A stretch of 64,000 nt of DNA from CAZEHS01 sp964424355 (GCA_964424355.1 CAYRIO010000007.1:1-64000); one strand, 5' to 3'; counted from the first letter of the stretch, positions 49,712-59,059 are shown. The notes: generated from the letters alone by a model not told the origin. A program made the numbers and translations.

Positions 49712-50392
49712 ATGAAGAAAATGATTCCAGTAATGGCAGTTGTGGCTTTGGTGCTTGCTCTTTCCGGATGCCAGAGTACGGATGTGGTGGCAAAGGTTTC
49801 AATCACGTCTTTTGAATCCGTTCTGAACGCACTTGGAGATCAGGTGACTGCCGACGAAATGAATGGCGGTTGGTCTCTGCAGTCTCCTGGAGGCGAACGC
49901 TTCGTGTGGAGCAAGGATTTCAGCGCGGATAAAAAACCTGATCTGATGATGGAACTGGATGCAACCCCTTTCCTGGATGCCGGTCTCGATCCTGCGAAAC
50001 TGAACAAAGAAACCTATCTGTTTGATTCCAGCTCAAAAATCCTGATGGTGCATTCAGAATTGGGTGCCGAGAAGTTTTCCTACACTGGCGACCCAAAACC
50101 GCTGGATAGTTTCAAACAGCTTGTTGCTACCCACCGGGACAGCATCGGCTACCATGAAAAACTGGATCACTACGGCGCTGCCTTCGGAAATGGAAACATG
50201 TTCGAATGGGCAAAAGACATGGCAGCCAACGACAAGGACATCGTCTTCGTCCTGAACCCTCAACCGCTGATTGATGCTGGGGTAGATCCCTCCAAAGTGA
50301 AAGAATGGGTCTTCGCCCAGGTCGAAGTCAAGAATCCTCAAGGGCAGAAGGAACTGGTAGACAAGTTCCTGAAACCGTACAACTTGGATTAA
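49712..50392 (+). CDS. lipoprotein with internal duplication, unknown function
   Basis: 226 residues. Lipoprotein signal with lipobox LSGC (Cys20). The mature protein has two repeats of a module of about 45 residues: W-S-K-D-F-S-A-D-K-K-P-D-L near residues 66-110, ending P-F-L-D-A-G-L-D-P-A-K, and W-A-K-D-M-A-A-N-D-K-D-I later (about 165-205), ending P-L-I-D-A-G-V-D-P-S-K. No known family. AGGAGG is upstream of the ATG. Its promoter carries the shared box and the CsoR-like dyad, so a role in copper or metal handling at the cell surface is likely. Confidence 0.7.
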   Translation: MKKMIPVMAVVALVLALSGCQSTDVVAKVSITSFESVLNALGDQVTADEMNGGWSLQSPGGERFVWSKDFSADKKPDLMMELDATPFLDAGLDPAKLNKETYLFDSSSKILMVHSELGAEKFSYTGDPKPLDSFKQLVATHRDSIGYHEKLDHYGAAFGNGNMFEWAKDMAANDKDIVFVLNPQPLIDAGVDPSKVKEWVFAQVEVKNPQGQKELVDKFLKPYNLD

Positions 50393-50715
50393 TCTGAATA
50401 ATTTTTCCCGGCTTGAGTTAAGGTCTCACCCCCCTTACCATCCAGTCACTTTTCCCACCCTGATTAAAATGCAGGAAAACCCTCTGACGCCAGTGGGTTT
50501 TCCTGCATTTTTTGAAACCCGCGCTGAACCTGTGGGGTTCCAACCCTTACTGCTCAAACCGGATTGTGGATATCCGAATGGCACGCTGCCGTAATGAACT
50601 CACTTTTTGTGCGTGAAGCCTGTTCGGCTGGGTATAATCTATACCAATGATATCCATTCTCATCGCAACCTCTATGAGCGCAACGCTTACAATGAAATGA
50701 AAGGGAGGATCTGTC
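50393..50715. other. intergenic region with terminator and -10 element
   Basis: Holds the terminator at 50466-50513 and a TATAAT at 50633-50638 that may serve the VOC genes. No gene is supported. Confidence 0.4.
50466..50513 (+). terminator. intrinsic terminator
   Basis: AAAATGCAGGAAAACCC (50466-50482) pairs perfectly with 50495-50511, followed by TT. Confidence 0.85.
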
Positions 50716-51153
50716 ATGACAAAGGTTGATATTTATCTGAACTTCAATGGCAATACGGAGGAAGCCTTCAATTTCTATAAGTCCGTGTTCGGTGGTGAAT
50801 TCTCAGCACTTCAACGGTTCAAGGACACCCCTGAAGCAGGCAAGCTGTCCCCCGCGGATCAGGAGAAGCTGATGCACATCTCTCTTCCCATTGGGAGCAG
50901 TATGACTCTGATGGCGACGGATGCGTTGGAATCCATGGGACAGACATTGGTTGTCGGCAACAATTTCTCCATCAGCCTCGGAGCAGACAGCCAGGAAGAA
51001 GCGGATCGGATTTTTGGTCAGCTCTCCGCAGGGGGCAACGTTGAAATGCCGCTTCAAATCACCTTCTGGAATGCGTATTTCGGTATGTTCACCGATAAAT
51101 TCGGCATTCAGTGGATGGTCAGCTGTGATCTGAATCAAACTGCGCAGGGATAA
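50716..51153 (+). CDS. PhnB-like VOC superfamily protein
   Basis: 145 residues. Glyoxalase/VOC fold of the PhnB type: start DIYLNFNGNTEEAFNFYKSVFGGEF (core EEAFNFYKSVFGG), then MHISLPIG, and the C-terminal YFGMFTDKFGIQWMV. The usual metal ligands are only partly present, and such proteins often are bleomycin-resistance-like or unknown. GGGAGG lies 7 nt upstream. Followed by a second VOC gene after 25 nt. Confidence 0.88.
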   Translation: MTKVDIYLNFNGNTEEAFNFYKSVFGGEFSALQRFKDTPEAGKLSPADQEKLMHISLPIGSSMTLMATDALESMGQTLVVGNNFSISLGADSQEEADRIFGQLSAGGNVEMPLQITFWNAYFGMFTDKFGIQWMVSCDLNQTAQG

Positions 51154-51178
51154 TTTCAGTTTTAGGACGGAGGTATTT

Positions 51179-51568
51179 ATGAAGATCCAGTTAAGCAGCA
51201 TCATGGTCGACGATCAGGAAAAAGCACTGAAATTCTACACAGAGTCCCTGGGCTTCATCAAAAAATCAGATATTCCCGTGGGCAACTTCCGCTGGTTGAC
51301 GGTGGTGTCACCGGACAACCCCGAGGGCACAGAGCTGGTCCTTGAGCCCATGGGATTCCCAGAGGCCGTGGCCTACCAGAAAGCCCTTTACGATACGGGC
51401 ATCCCCTTGACCGCATTGATGACGGAGGATATCTTTATCGATTATTACCGGCTTAAAAAAGCCGGAGTCCTCTTCCGCAGCGAACCACAAAACATGGGGG
51501 GCATCACGGCTGCCCTGTTTGAAGACACCTGCGGTAATCTGATCAACCTGGTTCAACCCGCTGATTAG
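51179..51568 (+). CDS. VOC (glyoxalase/bleomycin-resistance-like) protein
   Basis: 129 residues. Single VOC module pair: MVDDQEKALKFYTESLGF near the start and FEDTCGNLINLVQP at the end. Ligand unknown. RBS GGACGGAGG before the ATG. Second gene of the VOC pair. Confidence 0.88.
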   Translation: MKIQLSSIMVDDQEKALKFYTESLGFIKKSDIPVGNFRWLTVVSPDNPEGTELVLEPMGFPEAVAYQKALYDTGIPLTALMTEDIFIDYYRLKKAGVLFRSEPQNMGGITAALFEDTCGNLINLVQPAD

Positions 51569-51587
51569 CGGCAAAATACTGGCTTAA

Positions 51588-51620
51588 AAAGAAAAGCGCC
51601 ACCCGGTACTTTTCTTTTTT
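51588..51620 (+). terminator. intrinsic terminator
   Basis: AAAGAAAAG pairs with CTTTTCTTT across a 12-nt loop, followed by a T run (to 51620). Confidence 0.75.
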
Positions 51621-51695
51621 GTGCAGAATCAAGGACAGCTGGAAATTTGCAGTTTATAATCGAGTAAAGAATTCAATTGATAAAGGGGACCCTCT

Positions 51696-52925
51696 ATGAA
51701 TCCGCAGCTGCTTGAAAAATATGCCCGCCTGGTCGTTCGAACCGGTGTGAACATCCAAAAGAATCAGACCCTGGTGATCAGTTCTCCCATTGAATGTGCC
51801 TCCTTCGTCCGCCTCATCTCTGAGATCGCGTACAAAGAAGGTGCCCGGGATGTCGTGATTATCTGGGGGGATGAGCTTTCCAACAAAATCCGTTTCATGA
51901 ACGGACCGGAGGAGATCTTCAGCGAATACCCCAGCTGGTCGCAGGACCTTTATTTATCCAATGTCCGCAACAATGCCGCATTCCTGAGCATCGCCGCAAC
52001 CGATCCGGAACTGTTCAAGGAGGTGCCCGCCCAGCGGTTAGCCGCAGCACAGAAGGCGCGCAGGACGGCCCTTTTGGAATTCAATGAACGCACGATGAGC
52101 AACCGCAACATGTGGTGCGTTGTTTCTGTCCCAACCGTCAGCTGGGCGGTCAAAGTCTTTCCTGAGATTCCAGAGGATCAGGCGGTCAACGCACTTTGGG
52201 ACGCCATCCTCACCGCTGTCCGTGCAGATCAGGAAGACCCCGTTGCCGCATGGGAGGAGCATCAGCGAAATCTTCAAAGGAGACTGGACTTCCTGAACGG
52301 GCATCACTTCAAATACTTGAAGTATCAAAACAGCCTTGGCACGGATGTAACGGTTGAACTCCCGGAAAATCACCTGTGGCTGGGCGGCTCAGACTACACC
52401 CCTGAAGGCGTGCCATTCATAGCCAACATGCCCACGGAGGAGGTTTACACCCTGCCTAAAAAAGACGGTGTCAATGGCACGATTTTCAGCTCCATGCCGT
52501 TGAATTACAACGGCAACCTGATTGAGGCCTTTTCCTTGACCCTAGTTGACGGCAAAATCACCGGATTCAACGCGGCAAAGGGCTGCGACGTTCTGAAAAG
52601 CCTCCTCGAAACCGATGCCGGGGCCTCCTTCCTGGGCGAAGTGGCCCTGGTGCCCCATAACTCGCCGATCAGCAACACCGGGGTTCTCTTCTACAATACC
52701 CTCTTTGATGAGAATGCCTCCTGCCACTTTGCCATCGGCAAGGCGTATCCGGTCTGCATCAAGGACAGCGAGGCCATGACACGGGAGCAGCTGAACGCTG
52801 CCGGTGCCAATGACTCCCTTACCCATGAGGACTTCATGGTGGGAACGGCCGATCTCAGCATCATCGGCATTACTCAGGATGGCGCAGAGGTTCCGGTCTT
52901 TGTGAATGGAAATTTCGCCCTGTAA
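51696..52925 (+). CDS. M29-family aminopeptidase (AmpS/PepS-like)
   Basis: 409 residues, the size of the thermophilic aminopeptidase T/AmpS family, dinuclear-metal exopeptidases active in the cytoplasm. Conserved metal-site blocks are visible: GVPFIANMPTEEVYT (first Glu), FLGEVALV (second Glu), ASCHFAIG (His), and THEDFMVGTADL (His and Asp). GGGGA is upstream of the ATG. Single gene ended by a strong terminator. Confidence 0.92.
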   Translation: MNPQLLEKYARLVVRTGVNIQKNQTLVISSPIECASFVRLISEIAYKEGARDVVIIWGDELSNKIRFMNGPEEIFSEYPSWSQDLYLSNVRNNAAFLSIAATDPELFKEVPAQRLAAAQKARRTALLEFNERTMSNRNMWCVVSVPTVSWAVKVFPEIPEDQAVNALWDAILTAVRADQEDPVAAWEEHQRNLQRRLDFLNGHHFKYLKYQNSLGTDVTVELPENHLWLGGSDYTPEGVPFIANMPTEEVYTLPKKDGVNGTIFSSMPLNYNGNLIEAFSLTLVDGKITGFNAAKGCDVLKSLLETDAGASFLGEVALVPHNSPISNTGVLFYNTLFDENASCHFAIGKAYPVCIKDSEAMTREQLNAAGANDSLTHEDFMVGTADLSIIGITQDGAEVPVFVNGNFAL

Positions 52926-52931
52926 ATCAAG

Positions 52932-52981
52932 CAACACCCGCAAGGTGCGTTTTAGGCGCTTTGCGGGTGTTGTTCTTTTTT
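52932..52981. terminator. intrinsic terminator
   Basis: CAACACCCGCAA (52932-52943) pairs with 52961-52972, followed by TTCTTTTTT; lies between convergent genes. Confidence 0.8.
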
Positions 52982-53001
52982 GAGAAGATCGGCCTATGAA
53001 T

Positions 53002-55380
53002 TTATCGTTTCTTGCGCCGTGGGGCTTTGCCTTTGCCAGGCTCCCCGGCCTTTTTACCGGCGAATCCGCCGGCGGGCGCTCCCCCTCGACCTTTCCCTTG
53101 GGAAGCACTCTTTCCTGAGCGGGACTTCCCGGCGGTTCCTGCCCCGCTGGCCTTGGCAGGCCGGCTTCCCTGGCTGGCGCCACGGACAGAATCCCTGGAA
53201 ACCGTCGCCTTGCGGACAATGCCCTTCAAGCCGTCACCCCGGGCCTGCGGATTGATCTCCAGGCTTTCAAGAATGACAAAGCCCACTTCCCGCATCTCCA
53301 CATTGGCCCGGTCCACCCGGATCTTCACCCGGTCTCCGATGCGGTAGACCTTCTTCTTCCGTTCCCCGATGAGCTGGAGGTTCTGTTCATCATACAGGTA
53401 ATAATCGTCATCCAGATCACTCATGCGGCAAAGCCCTTCAATGGTGTTCTCCAGCTCAATGAAGAGACCGAAGCTGGTGACACTGGAGATGATGCCTGTG
53501 AATTCCTCGCCGACGAACCGTACCATGTATTCGGTTTTCTTCAAATCGTCCACTTCACGCTCCGCCTGCTCGGCGTTCCGTTCCCGGTCTGAACTGTTTT
53601 CAGAGGCCAGTTCGACGATGCCTGTCAGCTGGGCGATCCGCTCCGGCGTCAACCGCTTATGGAGCATATCCTTGATGATCCGGTGGATTTGCAGATCCGG
53701 ATACCGCCGGATGGGGGAGGTATAGTGGCAGTAGTATTCCGCAGCCAGGCCGAAGTGCCCCAGGCATTCCGGGGAATACCGAGCCTGCTTCAGGGAGCGC
53801 AGCATCAGCCGGTTAACGATATGCTCTTCCGGTTTGCCGACGATTTCTTTCAGCAGGGCCTGCATGCTTTTGGGATGGATTTCGTTGGTGACCCCTTTCA
53901 GGGAGTAACCGAAATTCCAAATGAACTTCTGGAAATTTTCAATCCGCGTGGGATCCGGGGTTTCGTGAACCCGGTACACAAAGGGCAGTTCCCGGTTATT
54001 GAAGGTCTCCGCCACGGTTTCGTTGGTGACCAGCATGAATTCCTCGATGATGCGGTTGGCCACCCGCCGTTCCCGCTCGAACACATCCACCGGCTTGCCG
54101 CTTGCATCCAGAGTGATGTAGGGCTCCGGGAAATCAAAATCGATGGACCCCCGCTGGTCTCGGTGCTTTTTCAGGATGAGGGCCAGCTCTTCATACAGCT
54201 TAAAGTCCTCCCGCATGTATTCCAGCCGCTCCAGCCCTTCCCGCTCCACCCCTTCCAGGATGTCGGACACATCGGTGTATACCAGCCGTTCTGTGGTATT
54301 GATGACGGTCTCGGCAATCTCATGGTTCGTCACCACGCCCTGGGATGTGATCTCCATGAACACGCTGAGGGTCAGCCGGTCCACATGGGGATTCAGGCTG
54401 CAGATGCCGTTGGAAAGCCGTGGGGGCAGCATGGGGATCACCCGGTCGATAAGGTACACGCTGGTACCCCGCTCAAAGGCCTCCTGATCGAGCTTGCTCT
54501 TCTCTTTTACATAATGGGTGACATCGGCGATATGAACCCCCAGCCAGTAGTGGCCATTGGGGAGCTTTTCGAGGGAGATGGCATCGTCCAGATCCTTGGC
54601 ATCGGCCCCATCGATGGTGACGATCCGCTTTTGTCGGAGGTCTTTTCGCCCGACCAGGTCTTCCGGAGCAATTTCGACCGGAATGTCCTCCGCTTCCCGC
54701 AGAACTTTCTTGGGAAACTCTTCCGGCAACTGATACTGCCGGATGATGGAGAGGATGTCCGTACCGGGGTCCCCTTTGAACCCCAGGATCTCCGTGATAT
54801 TCCCCTCAGGGTTGCGAAGCTCCTCCGGCCACTTAGTGATGGTGGCTACTACCTTTTGGCCGGTCTGGGCCCCTATCAGGCCGCTGGCGGGTATGTATAT
54901 GTCCTTGTTGATCTTCTTGTCGTCCGGCACAACAAACCCATAATCCGCTTGGCCGGTGAAGGTTCCCACGATGTTCCAGTTGGCCCGTTCCACTACCTGC
55001 ACCACTGTTCCCTCTTTCTTTTGGGGATCTAGCGTGCTTTCCACCACCTTGATCAGCACCTTGTCCTGATGCATGGCGCCTCCCAATGAGGACGGCGGGA
55101 TGAACACATCATCTTCCCGTTTGCCGGTGACACTGACAAAGCCGTAACCCTTGGTGGTCATCATCAGCTTGCCGTTTACCAAGCCAAAATGCTCTGGCAC
55201 GGCAAACTTGCGCTTCTTGGTCATGATGAGGGATCCTTCCTTCACCAGTTCATCCATGAGCCCTACCAACGCGCCGACATCAGCGCCTTCAACCTTTAAG
55301 AACTTCGCAACATCCACATCCATGACGGGACGATCCGCTTCCTCTTTAAAAAATTTCAGCAGCTCCTGCTTAGTAACCAT
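53002..55380 (-). CDS. rnr: ribonuclease R
   Basis: 792 residues. Cold-shock RNA-binding domains (about 70-230), RNB 3'-5' exonuclease domain (about 250-590) with the acidic catalytic stretch IDGADAKDLDDA, an S1 domain (about 625-705) and a long Lys/Arg/Gly/Ser-rich tail (about 725-792). Degrades structured RNA and acts with SmpB-tmRNA in other Firmicutes; smpB and ssrA are not adjacent here. GAGGAGG lies 7 nt before the ATG. A minus-strand TATAAT at 55443-55438 in the leader may be its own promoter. Confidence 0.96.
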   Translation of the reverse strand: MVTKQELLKFFKEEADRPVMDVDVAKFLKVEGADVGALVGLMDELVKEGSLIMTKKRKFAVPEHFGLVNGKLMMTTKGYGFVSVTGKREDDVFIPPSSLGGAMHQDKVLIKVVESTLDPQKKEGTVVQVVERANWNIVGTFTGQADYGFVVPDDKKINKDIYIPASGLIGAQTGQKVVATITKWPEELRNPEGNITEILGFKGDPGTDILSIIRQYQLPEEFPKKVLREAEDIPVEIAPEDLVGRKDLRQKRIVTIDGADAKDLDDAISLEKLPNGHYWLGVHIADVTHYVKEKSKLDQEAFERGTSVYLIDRVIPMLPPRLSNGICSLNPHVDRLTLSVFMEITSQGVVTNHEIAETVINTTERLVYTDVSDILEGVEREGLERLEYMREDFKLYEELALILKKHRDQRGSIDFDFPEPYITLDASGKPVDVFERERRVANRIIEEFMLVTNETVAETFNNRELPFVYRVHETPDPTRIENFQKFIWNFGYSLKGVTNEIHPKSMQALLKEIVGKPEEHIVNRLMLRSLKQARYSPECLGHFGLAAEYYCHYTSPIRRYPDLQIHRIIKDMLHKRLTPERIAQLTGIVELASENSSDRERNAEQAEREVDDLKKTEYMVRFVGEEFTGIISSVTSFGLFIELENTIEGLCRMSDLDDDYYLYDEQNLQLIGERKKKVYRIGDRVKIRVDRANVEMREVGFVILESLEINPQARGDGLKGIVRKATVSRDSVRGASQGSRPAKASGAGTAGKSRSGKSASQGKGRGGAPAGGFAGKKAGEPGKGKAPRRKKR

Positions 55381-55408
55381 ATTAAACCCTCCTCAGATGG
55401 TGCATGTA

Positions 55409-55472
55409 CAAAAGAAACCGGCACGCCGGCCATCTTCATTATATCAGAAGATACCCGACAGCACCGGTTTCT
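55409..55472 (-). terminator. terminator of the chemoreceptor gene
   Basis: Minus strand AGAAACCGG (55472-55464) pairs with CCGGTTTCT (55421-55413), followed by TTTTG. The loop contains a TATAAT, so terminator and rnr promoter overlap. Confidence 0.6.
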
Positions 55473-55517
55473 AACAGTCTTTAACACAAGCGTTCCACAA
55501 TATTTACATATCTCCCA

Positions 55518-57128
55518 TCATTCATAGCGGTAGCTGAGGATATCCTCCAGGGCCAGTCCCATCTGGACAATCCCCCGGCCATCGGTTCTGGAGATTGCGA
55601 TGAACTTGAAATAACGGCCGTCTATATCCCGGATCTGCATGGATTGAGCCACGCGCTCCTGCGGATGGTCCAAAATCCGGTAAAAATCGTATGCCTGGGT
55701 TCCCGGTTCGTTTGTGAATGCAAAGCCCAGGCCCATGGGGTTGTTGGATAATGCCGTCACGCCCTTGGCATCCGTAATGTAAAACTCAGAGATTCCCGAT
55801 CGTTTGGAGAAGGAACCGAGCCACTGGTTGGTGACATTTCCGGCTTTGATTTCAGAAGCCAGATAATCCGCCTGCCGAAACAGCTGCGCGTTGATCCGCT
55901 CCTCAAAAGGGGCCACGAATCCGTTGAATTCCTGAGAAATCCGTTTGATTTCCCGGGAAACGTCCGCGTTGATCGTTGTAATGTCGGCTTGGTCGGCAAC
56001 CCGCTCACCGATGGCCAGGGTGCTGGTATTGGTCTGCCCTGTGAAGGCGGCTACTTTATCGATGTTTTCAGCCAGAATTTCGCTGGCCTTGGTCTGCTGT
56101 TCCACGTTCTCCGTTATATTCTGGATGAATCCCTGCATCTTGCGGATCTGATCCACAATCCCCTTCAGGTTTTCGATGGAGCCCGTGCTTTCAGCCTTGA
56201 GAAGAGCCGTTTGATCCGCGGCATTCTTGATGCCGGTGATGGTTTCCCCGATGCTCCCCCGGATTTCAACCACCAGATGCGCGATTTCTTCCGCCGTGGC
56301 GGCACTCTCCTCCGCCAGTTTCTTGATTTCCCCCGCTACGACAGCAAAGCCTCTGCCGGCTTCACCCGCCCGGGCCGATTCGATGGAAGCGTTCAGCGCC
56401 AGAAGATTGGTCTGGCTGGAGATTCCTGTGATGGATTTTGTCATGCCGGAGATGGAATCCAGGAGGTTCTGAAGGGTTTCAATGGCATTGGCCGCTTCCT
56501 TCATCCGGGCCTCAATGACATTCATCCCGACCAGGGTCCGCTCGATTTTCTGGGTATCCCCCTCCACGGTCTTTACCGACTCTGCAGTCACCTGCTTGAA
56601 GGTGTTGCTGTATTCGGCGATTTCTGTGTTGGAGCCCAGCAGTTCCTCTGAAATCGCTGCATTTTCAGCCGTGTCACGGGCGATGGTTTCGGAGCCCTTG
56701 GCCAGTTCCCGTACATTGCCGCCGATGATTTCAATGCCTTTAATGGCTGATGCGGAGTTGTCCTGCAAACTCTGCGCATAATTCTTGAGCTGCACTTCTG
56801 CCTTCATGGTGTTGAAAAGCCATTTTTTCATGGTGATCTGTAGATTCCCCAGAGATCGGGTCAATTCCGGATGATTCCTCAGGGCTTCTTCATCCCGCAG
56901 TTCCACCAGGAAATCCCCTTGGCTGTAGAGCTCCAGAACCTTTTGAATCGCTTCAGTGCCGGAGTGGCTCTTCGCCTTGCCCAAAGCCATGCTGGCTCCT
57001 CCGTAAATCAGGAGGATGAGTGCGCTCACGCCCGCAGTCACCATGATGCCCGAATCAGATACCAGAAAAACGCTTGCGACCGATACCACGGCGAAAACCA
57101 ATGCCAATACACTCTGCTGAATACCCAC
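55518..57128 (-). CDS. methyl-accepting chemotaxis protein with C-terminal sensor domain
   Basis: 536 residues. Two N-terminal membrane helices (about 3-22 and 26-46) with almost no outside domain, a cytoplasmic methyl-accepting coiled coil with the hairpin tip TNLLALNASIESARAGEAGRGFAVVA (core LNASIEAARAGE-type), then a C-terminal sensor domain of about 110 residues (425-536: ISEFYITDAKGVTALSNNP, YDFYRIL, RYFKFIAISRT, DILSYRYE). The last part resembles a Cache/PAS-like domain and is cytoplasmic here, an unusual order. Start is a GTG at 57128: AAGGAGG overlaps the first codons of the longer ATG frame, with an 8-nt gap to the GTG. Confidence 0.87.
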   Translation of the reverse strand: MGIQQSVLALVFAVVSVASVFLVSDSGIMVTAGVSALILLIYGGASMALGKAKSHSGTEAIQKVLELYSQGDFLVELRDEEALRNHPELTRSLGNLQITMKKWLFNTMKAEVQLKNYAQSLQDNSASAIKGIEIIGGNVRELAKGSETIARDTAENAAISEELLGSNTEIAEYSNTFKQVTAESVKTVEGDTQKIERTLVGMNVIEARMKEAANAIETLQNLLDSISGMTKSITGISSQTNLLALNASIESARAGEAGRGFAVVAGEIKKLAEESAATAEEIAHLVVEIRGSIGETITGIKNAADQTALLKAESTGSIENLKGIVDQIRKMQGFIQNITENVEQQTKASEILAENIDKVAAFTGQTNTSTLAIGERVADQADITTINADVSREIKRISQEFNGFVAPFEERINAQLFRQADYLASEIKAGNVTNQWLGSFSKRSGISEFYITDAKGVTALSNNPMGLGFAFTNEPGTQAYDFYRILDHPQERVAQSMQIRDIDGRYFKFIAISRTDGRGIVQMGLALEDILSYRYE

Positions 57129-57299
57129 GCCGGTATCCTCCTTCATCTCACTTATAGGCTTTCATATCCTCATATTATTCCACAGAAAGAGCTTGAGTCC
57201 TTTAGCAGGATTCGACAAATTATTTTAACTATTCTGAACATGGTTTAGTTATCCCTTACAGGACAAGTCCATTGCCTCATTACTACAAAAACCGAAAAC

Positions 57300-57324
57300 A
57301 GCATACCCCAGAAAGGGGTATGCT
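57300..57324 (-). terminator. terminator downstream of secG
   Basis: AGCATACCCC / GGGGTATGCT, a perfect 10-bp stem with a 5-nt loop; on the minus strand it is followed by GTTTTCGGTTTTT. Confidence 0.7.
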
Positions 57325-57369
57325 ACAACAGACTTCCGTCCATCAATAATTCTCAGTCCCTAAAGAGAC

Positions 57370-57603
57370 TTACTTTTCAAGGAATACTAACGCCAACGCG
57401 GAAATGATGAACAGTACGGCAGAACCTTTGGTTATTTTGTCGAAGATCACATCATAGCCACGAGCCTTCTGTTTTCCGAAAAGCTGCTCCGCGCCACCAC
57501 CGATAGAACCGGACAAGCCGGCGCTTTTGCCGGATTGAAGCAAAATGCTGGCGATGAGGACAAAACAACACAAAACCAATATACCTGTTACGAGCATAAT
57601 CAT
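57370..57603 (-). CDS. secG: preprotein translocase subunit SecG
   Basis: 77 residues with two membrane helices (about 3-22 and 56-74) linked by the conserved glycine-rich loop SGSIGGGAEQLFGKQKARG. This is the normal size of SecG, the small non-essential part of the SecYEG channel. AAGGAG lies 9 nt before the ATG at 57603. It follows eno across a terminator hairpin. Confidence 0.95.
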   Translation of the reverse strand: MIMLVTGILVLCCFVLIASILLQSGKSAGLSGSIGGGAEQLFGKQKARGYDVIFDKITKGSAVLFIISALALVFLEK

Positions 57604-57672
57604 ATAGAATCTCTCCTTCTGGTGAATTGACAAAGTTATCATATCATAGGAGCAAGCCATCAAGCAAGGGGC

Positions 57673-57708
57673 AAAAGACCCGCCTCAATGATGATTCAGA
57701 GGCGGGTC
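57673..57708 (-). terminator. terminator of the glycolytic operon
   Basis: GACCCGCCTC (57677-57686) pairs with GAGGCGGGTC (57699-57708). On the minus strand the stem is followed by TTTTGCCCC. Confidence 0.75.
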
Positions 57709-57745
57709 CTGCCAGGGTTAAACCTTTAGGGTTTGGAACAAATGT

Positions 57746-59035
57746 CTAACGCAGGTTGTAGAAAGCGTCCCGGCCAGCATAGATGGCGGAATCATCCAGC
57801 ATCTCTTCAATTCGAAGCAGCTGGTTGTATTTCGCAACGCGGTCGATCCGAGCAGGAGCGCCGGTCTTGATCTGGCCAGCGTTGACTGCCACAGCCAGGT
57901 CTGCAATGATGGACTCATCGGTTTCGCCGCTTCTGTGGGAAACGACAGCTGTGTAACCAGCCCGTTTAGCCATCTCGATAGCGTCCAGAGTCTCCGTCAG
58001 GGTACCGATTTGGTTCAGTTTGATCAGGATGGAGTTCGCTGCCTTTTCCTTGATGCCTCTGGAAAGACGCTCTGTGTTGGTTACAAACAGATCATCGCCC
58101 ATGACCTGGCATTTCTTGCCGATCCGCTCAACCATCATTTTGAAACCAGCCCAGTCTTCTTCATCATGGCCGTCTTCGATGGAGATGATGGGGTATTTGT
58201 CTACGAGCATTTCGTAGTAGTTGACCAGCTCTTCGGAAGTCATTTCCACGCCTTCGCCTTCCAGAACGTACTTGCCTTTTTCCTTGCTGTAGAAGGAGGA
58301 AGCAGCCGCATCGATTGCCAGCATGAAATCAACACCCGGCTTGTAGCCTGCTTTTTCGATGGCTTCGATGATCACTTGGATCGCTTCTTCGTTGGATGCC
58401 AGGTTGGGAGCGAAGCCGCCCTCATCACCTACGCCGGTAGCAAGATTCCGCTTGTTCAGAACGCTCTTCAGTGCATGGTAAACTTCTGCACCCATACGAA
58501 GGGCTTCACGGAAGTTTGGTGCGCCGATGGGCATAACCATGAACTCCTGGATATCCACGTTGTTATCCGCATGGGAACCGCCATTGAGGATGTTCATCAT
58601 GGGCGTGGGCAGGGTTTTGCCGTTTGTGCCGCCGATGTACTGGTAGAGGGGCATGTTACGGGAGATAGCAGCCGCTTTAGCAACCGCCAGGGAAACGCCC
58701 AAAATGGCGTTAGCGCCCAGCTTGGCTTTATTCGGAGTACCGTCCAGAGCAATCATCATTTTATCGATGGCAACTTGGTCCAGCGCGTCCATGCCGATCA
58801 CTTCGGGAGCGATGATTTCATTAACGTTCTTAACAGCTGTCAGAACGCCCTTGCCCAGGTAACGGCTCTTGTCGCCGTCACGAAGCTCAACCGCTTCGTA
58901 GACACCTGTGGATGCGCCGGAAGGAATCCCTGCACGGCCCATGGAACCGTCTTCTAACACTACCTCTACTTCAACTGTGGGGTTACCGCGGGAATCAAGA
59001 ATCTCACGACCGTATACGCTTACGATAGTTGCCAT
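57746..59035 (-). CDS. eno: enolase
   Basis: 429 residues, the usual length. Converts 2-phosphoglycerate to phosphoenolpyruvate. N-terminal domain with SGASTG loop (39-44); barrel with metal ligands in DAAASSFY, ISIEDGHDEEDW and GDDLFVTN, catalytic Lys in LIKLNQIGT and SHRSGETDES. Last gene of the glycolytic operon, 24 nt after gpmI. Confidence 0.98.
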   Translation of the reverse strand: MATIVSVYGREILDSRGNPTVEVEVVLEDGSMGRAGIPSGASTGVYEAVELRDGDKSRYLGKGVLTAVKNVNEIIAPEVIGMDALDQVAIDKMMIALDGTPNKAKLGANAILGVSLAVAKAAAISRNMPLYQYIGGTNGKTLPTPMMNILNGGSHADNNVDIQEFMVMPIGAPNFREALRMGAEVYHALKSVLNKRNLATGVGDEGGFAPNLASNEEAIQVIIEAIEKAGYKPGVDFMLAIDAAASSFYSKEKGKYVLEGEGVEMTSEELVNYYEMLVDKYPIISIEDGHDEEDWAGFKMMVERIGKKCQVMGDDLFVTNTERLSRGIKEKAANSILIKLNQIGTLTETLDAIEMAKRAGYTAVVSHRSGETDESIIADLAVAVNAGQIKTGAPARIDRVAKYNQLLRIEEMLDDSAIYAGRDAFYNLR

Positions 59036-59059
59036 TGTATGGCCTCCTTAGAGTTTTTA

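Noticed and set aside
53659..55032. 457-codon ORF on the plus strand over rnr
   Set aside because: Antisense shadow of rnr; composition is Gln/His/Phe-rich without motifs.
57300..57324. second CsoR-like site (CATACCCC/GGGGTATG)
   Set aside because: The arms are separated by 5 nt and followed by a T-rich run on the minus strand just after secG, so a terminator explains it better.
57935..58957. 340-codon ORF antisense to eno
   Set aside because: Antisense shadow of a highly conserved gene.
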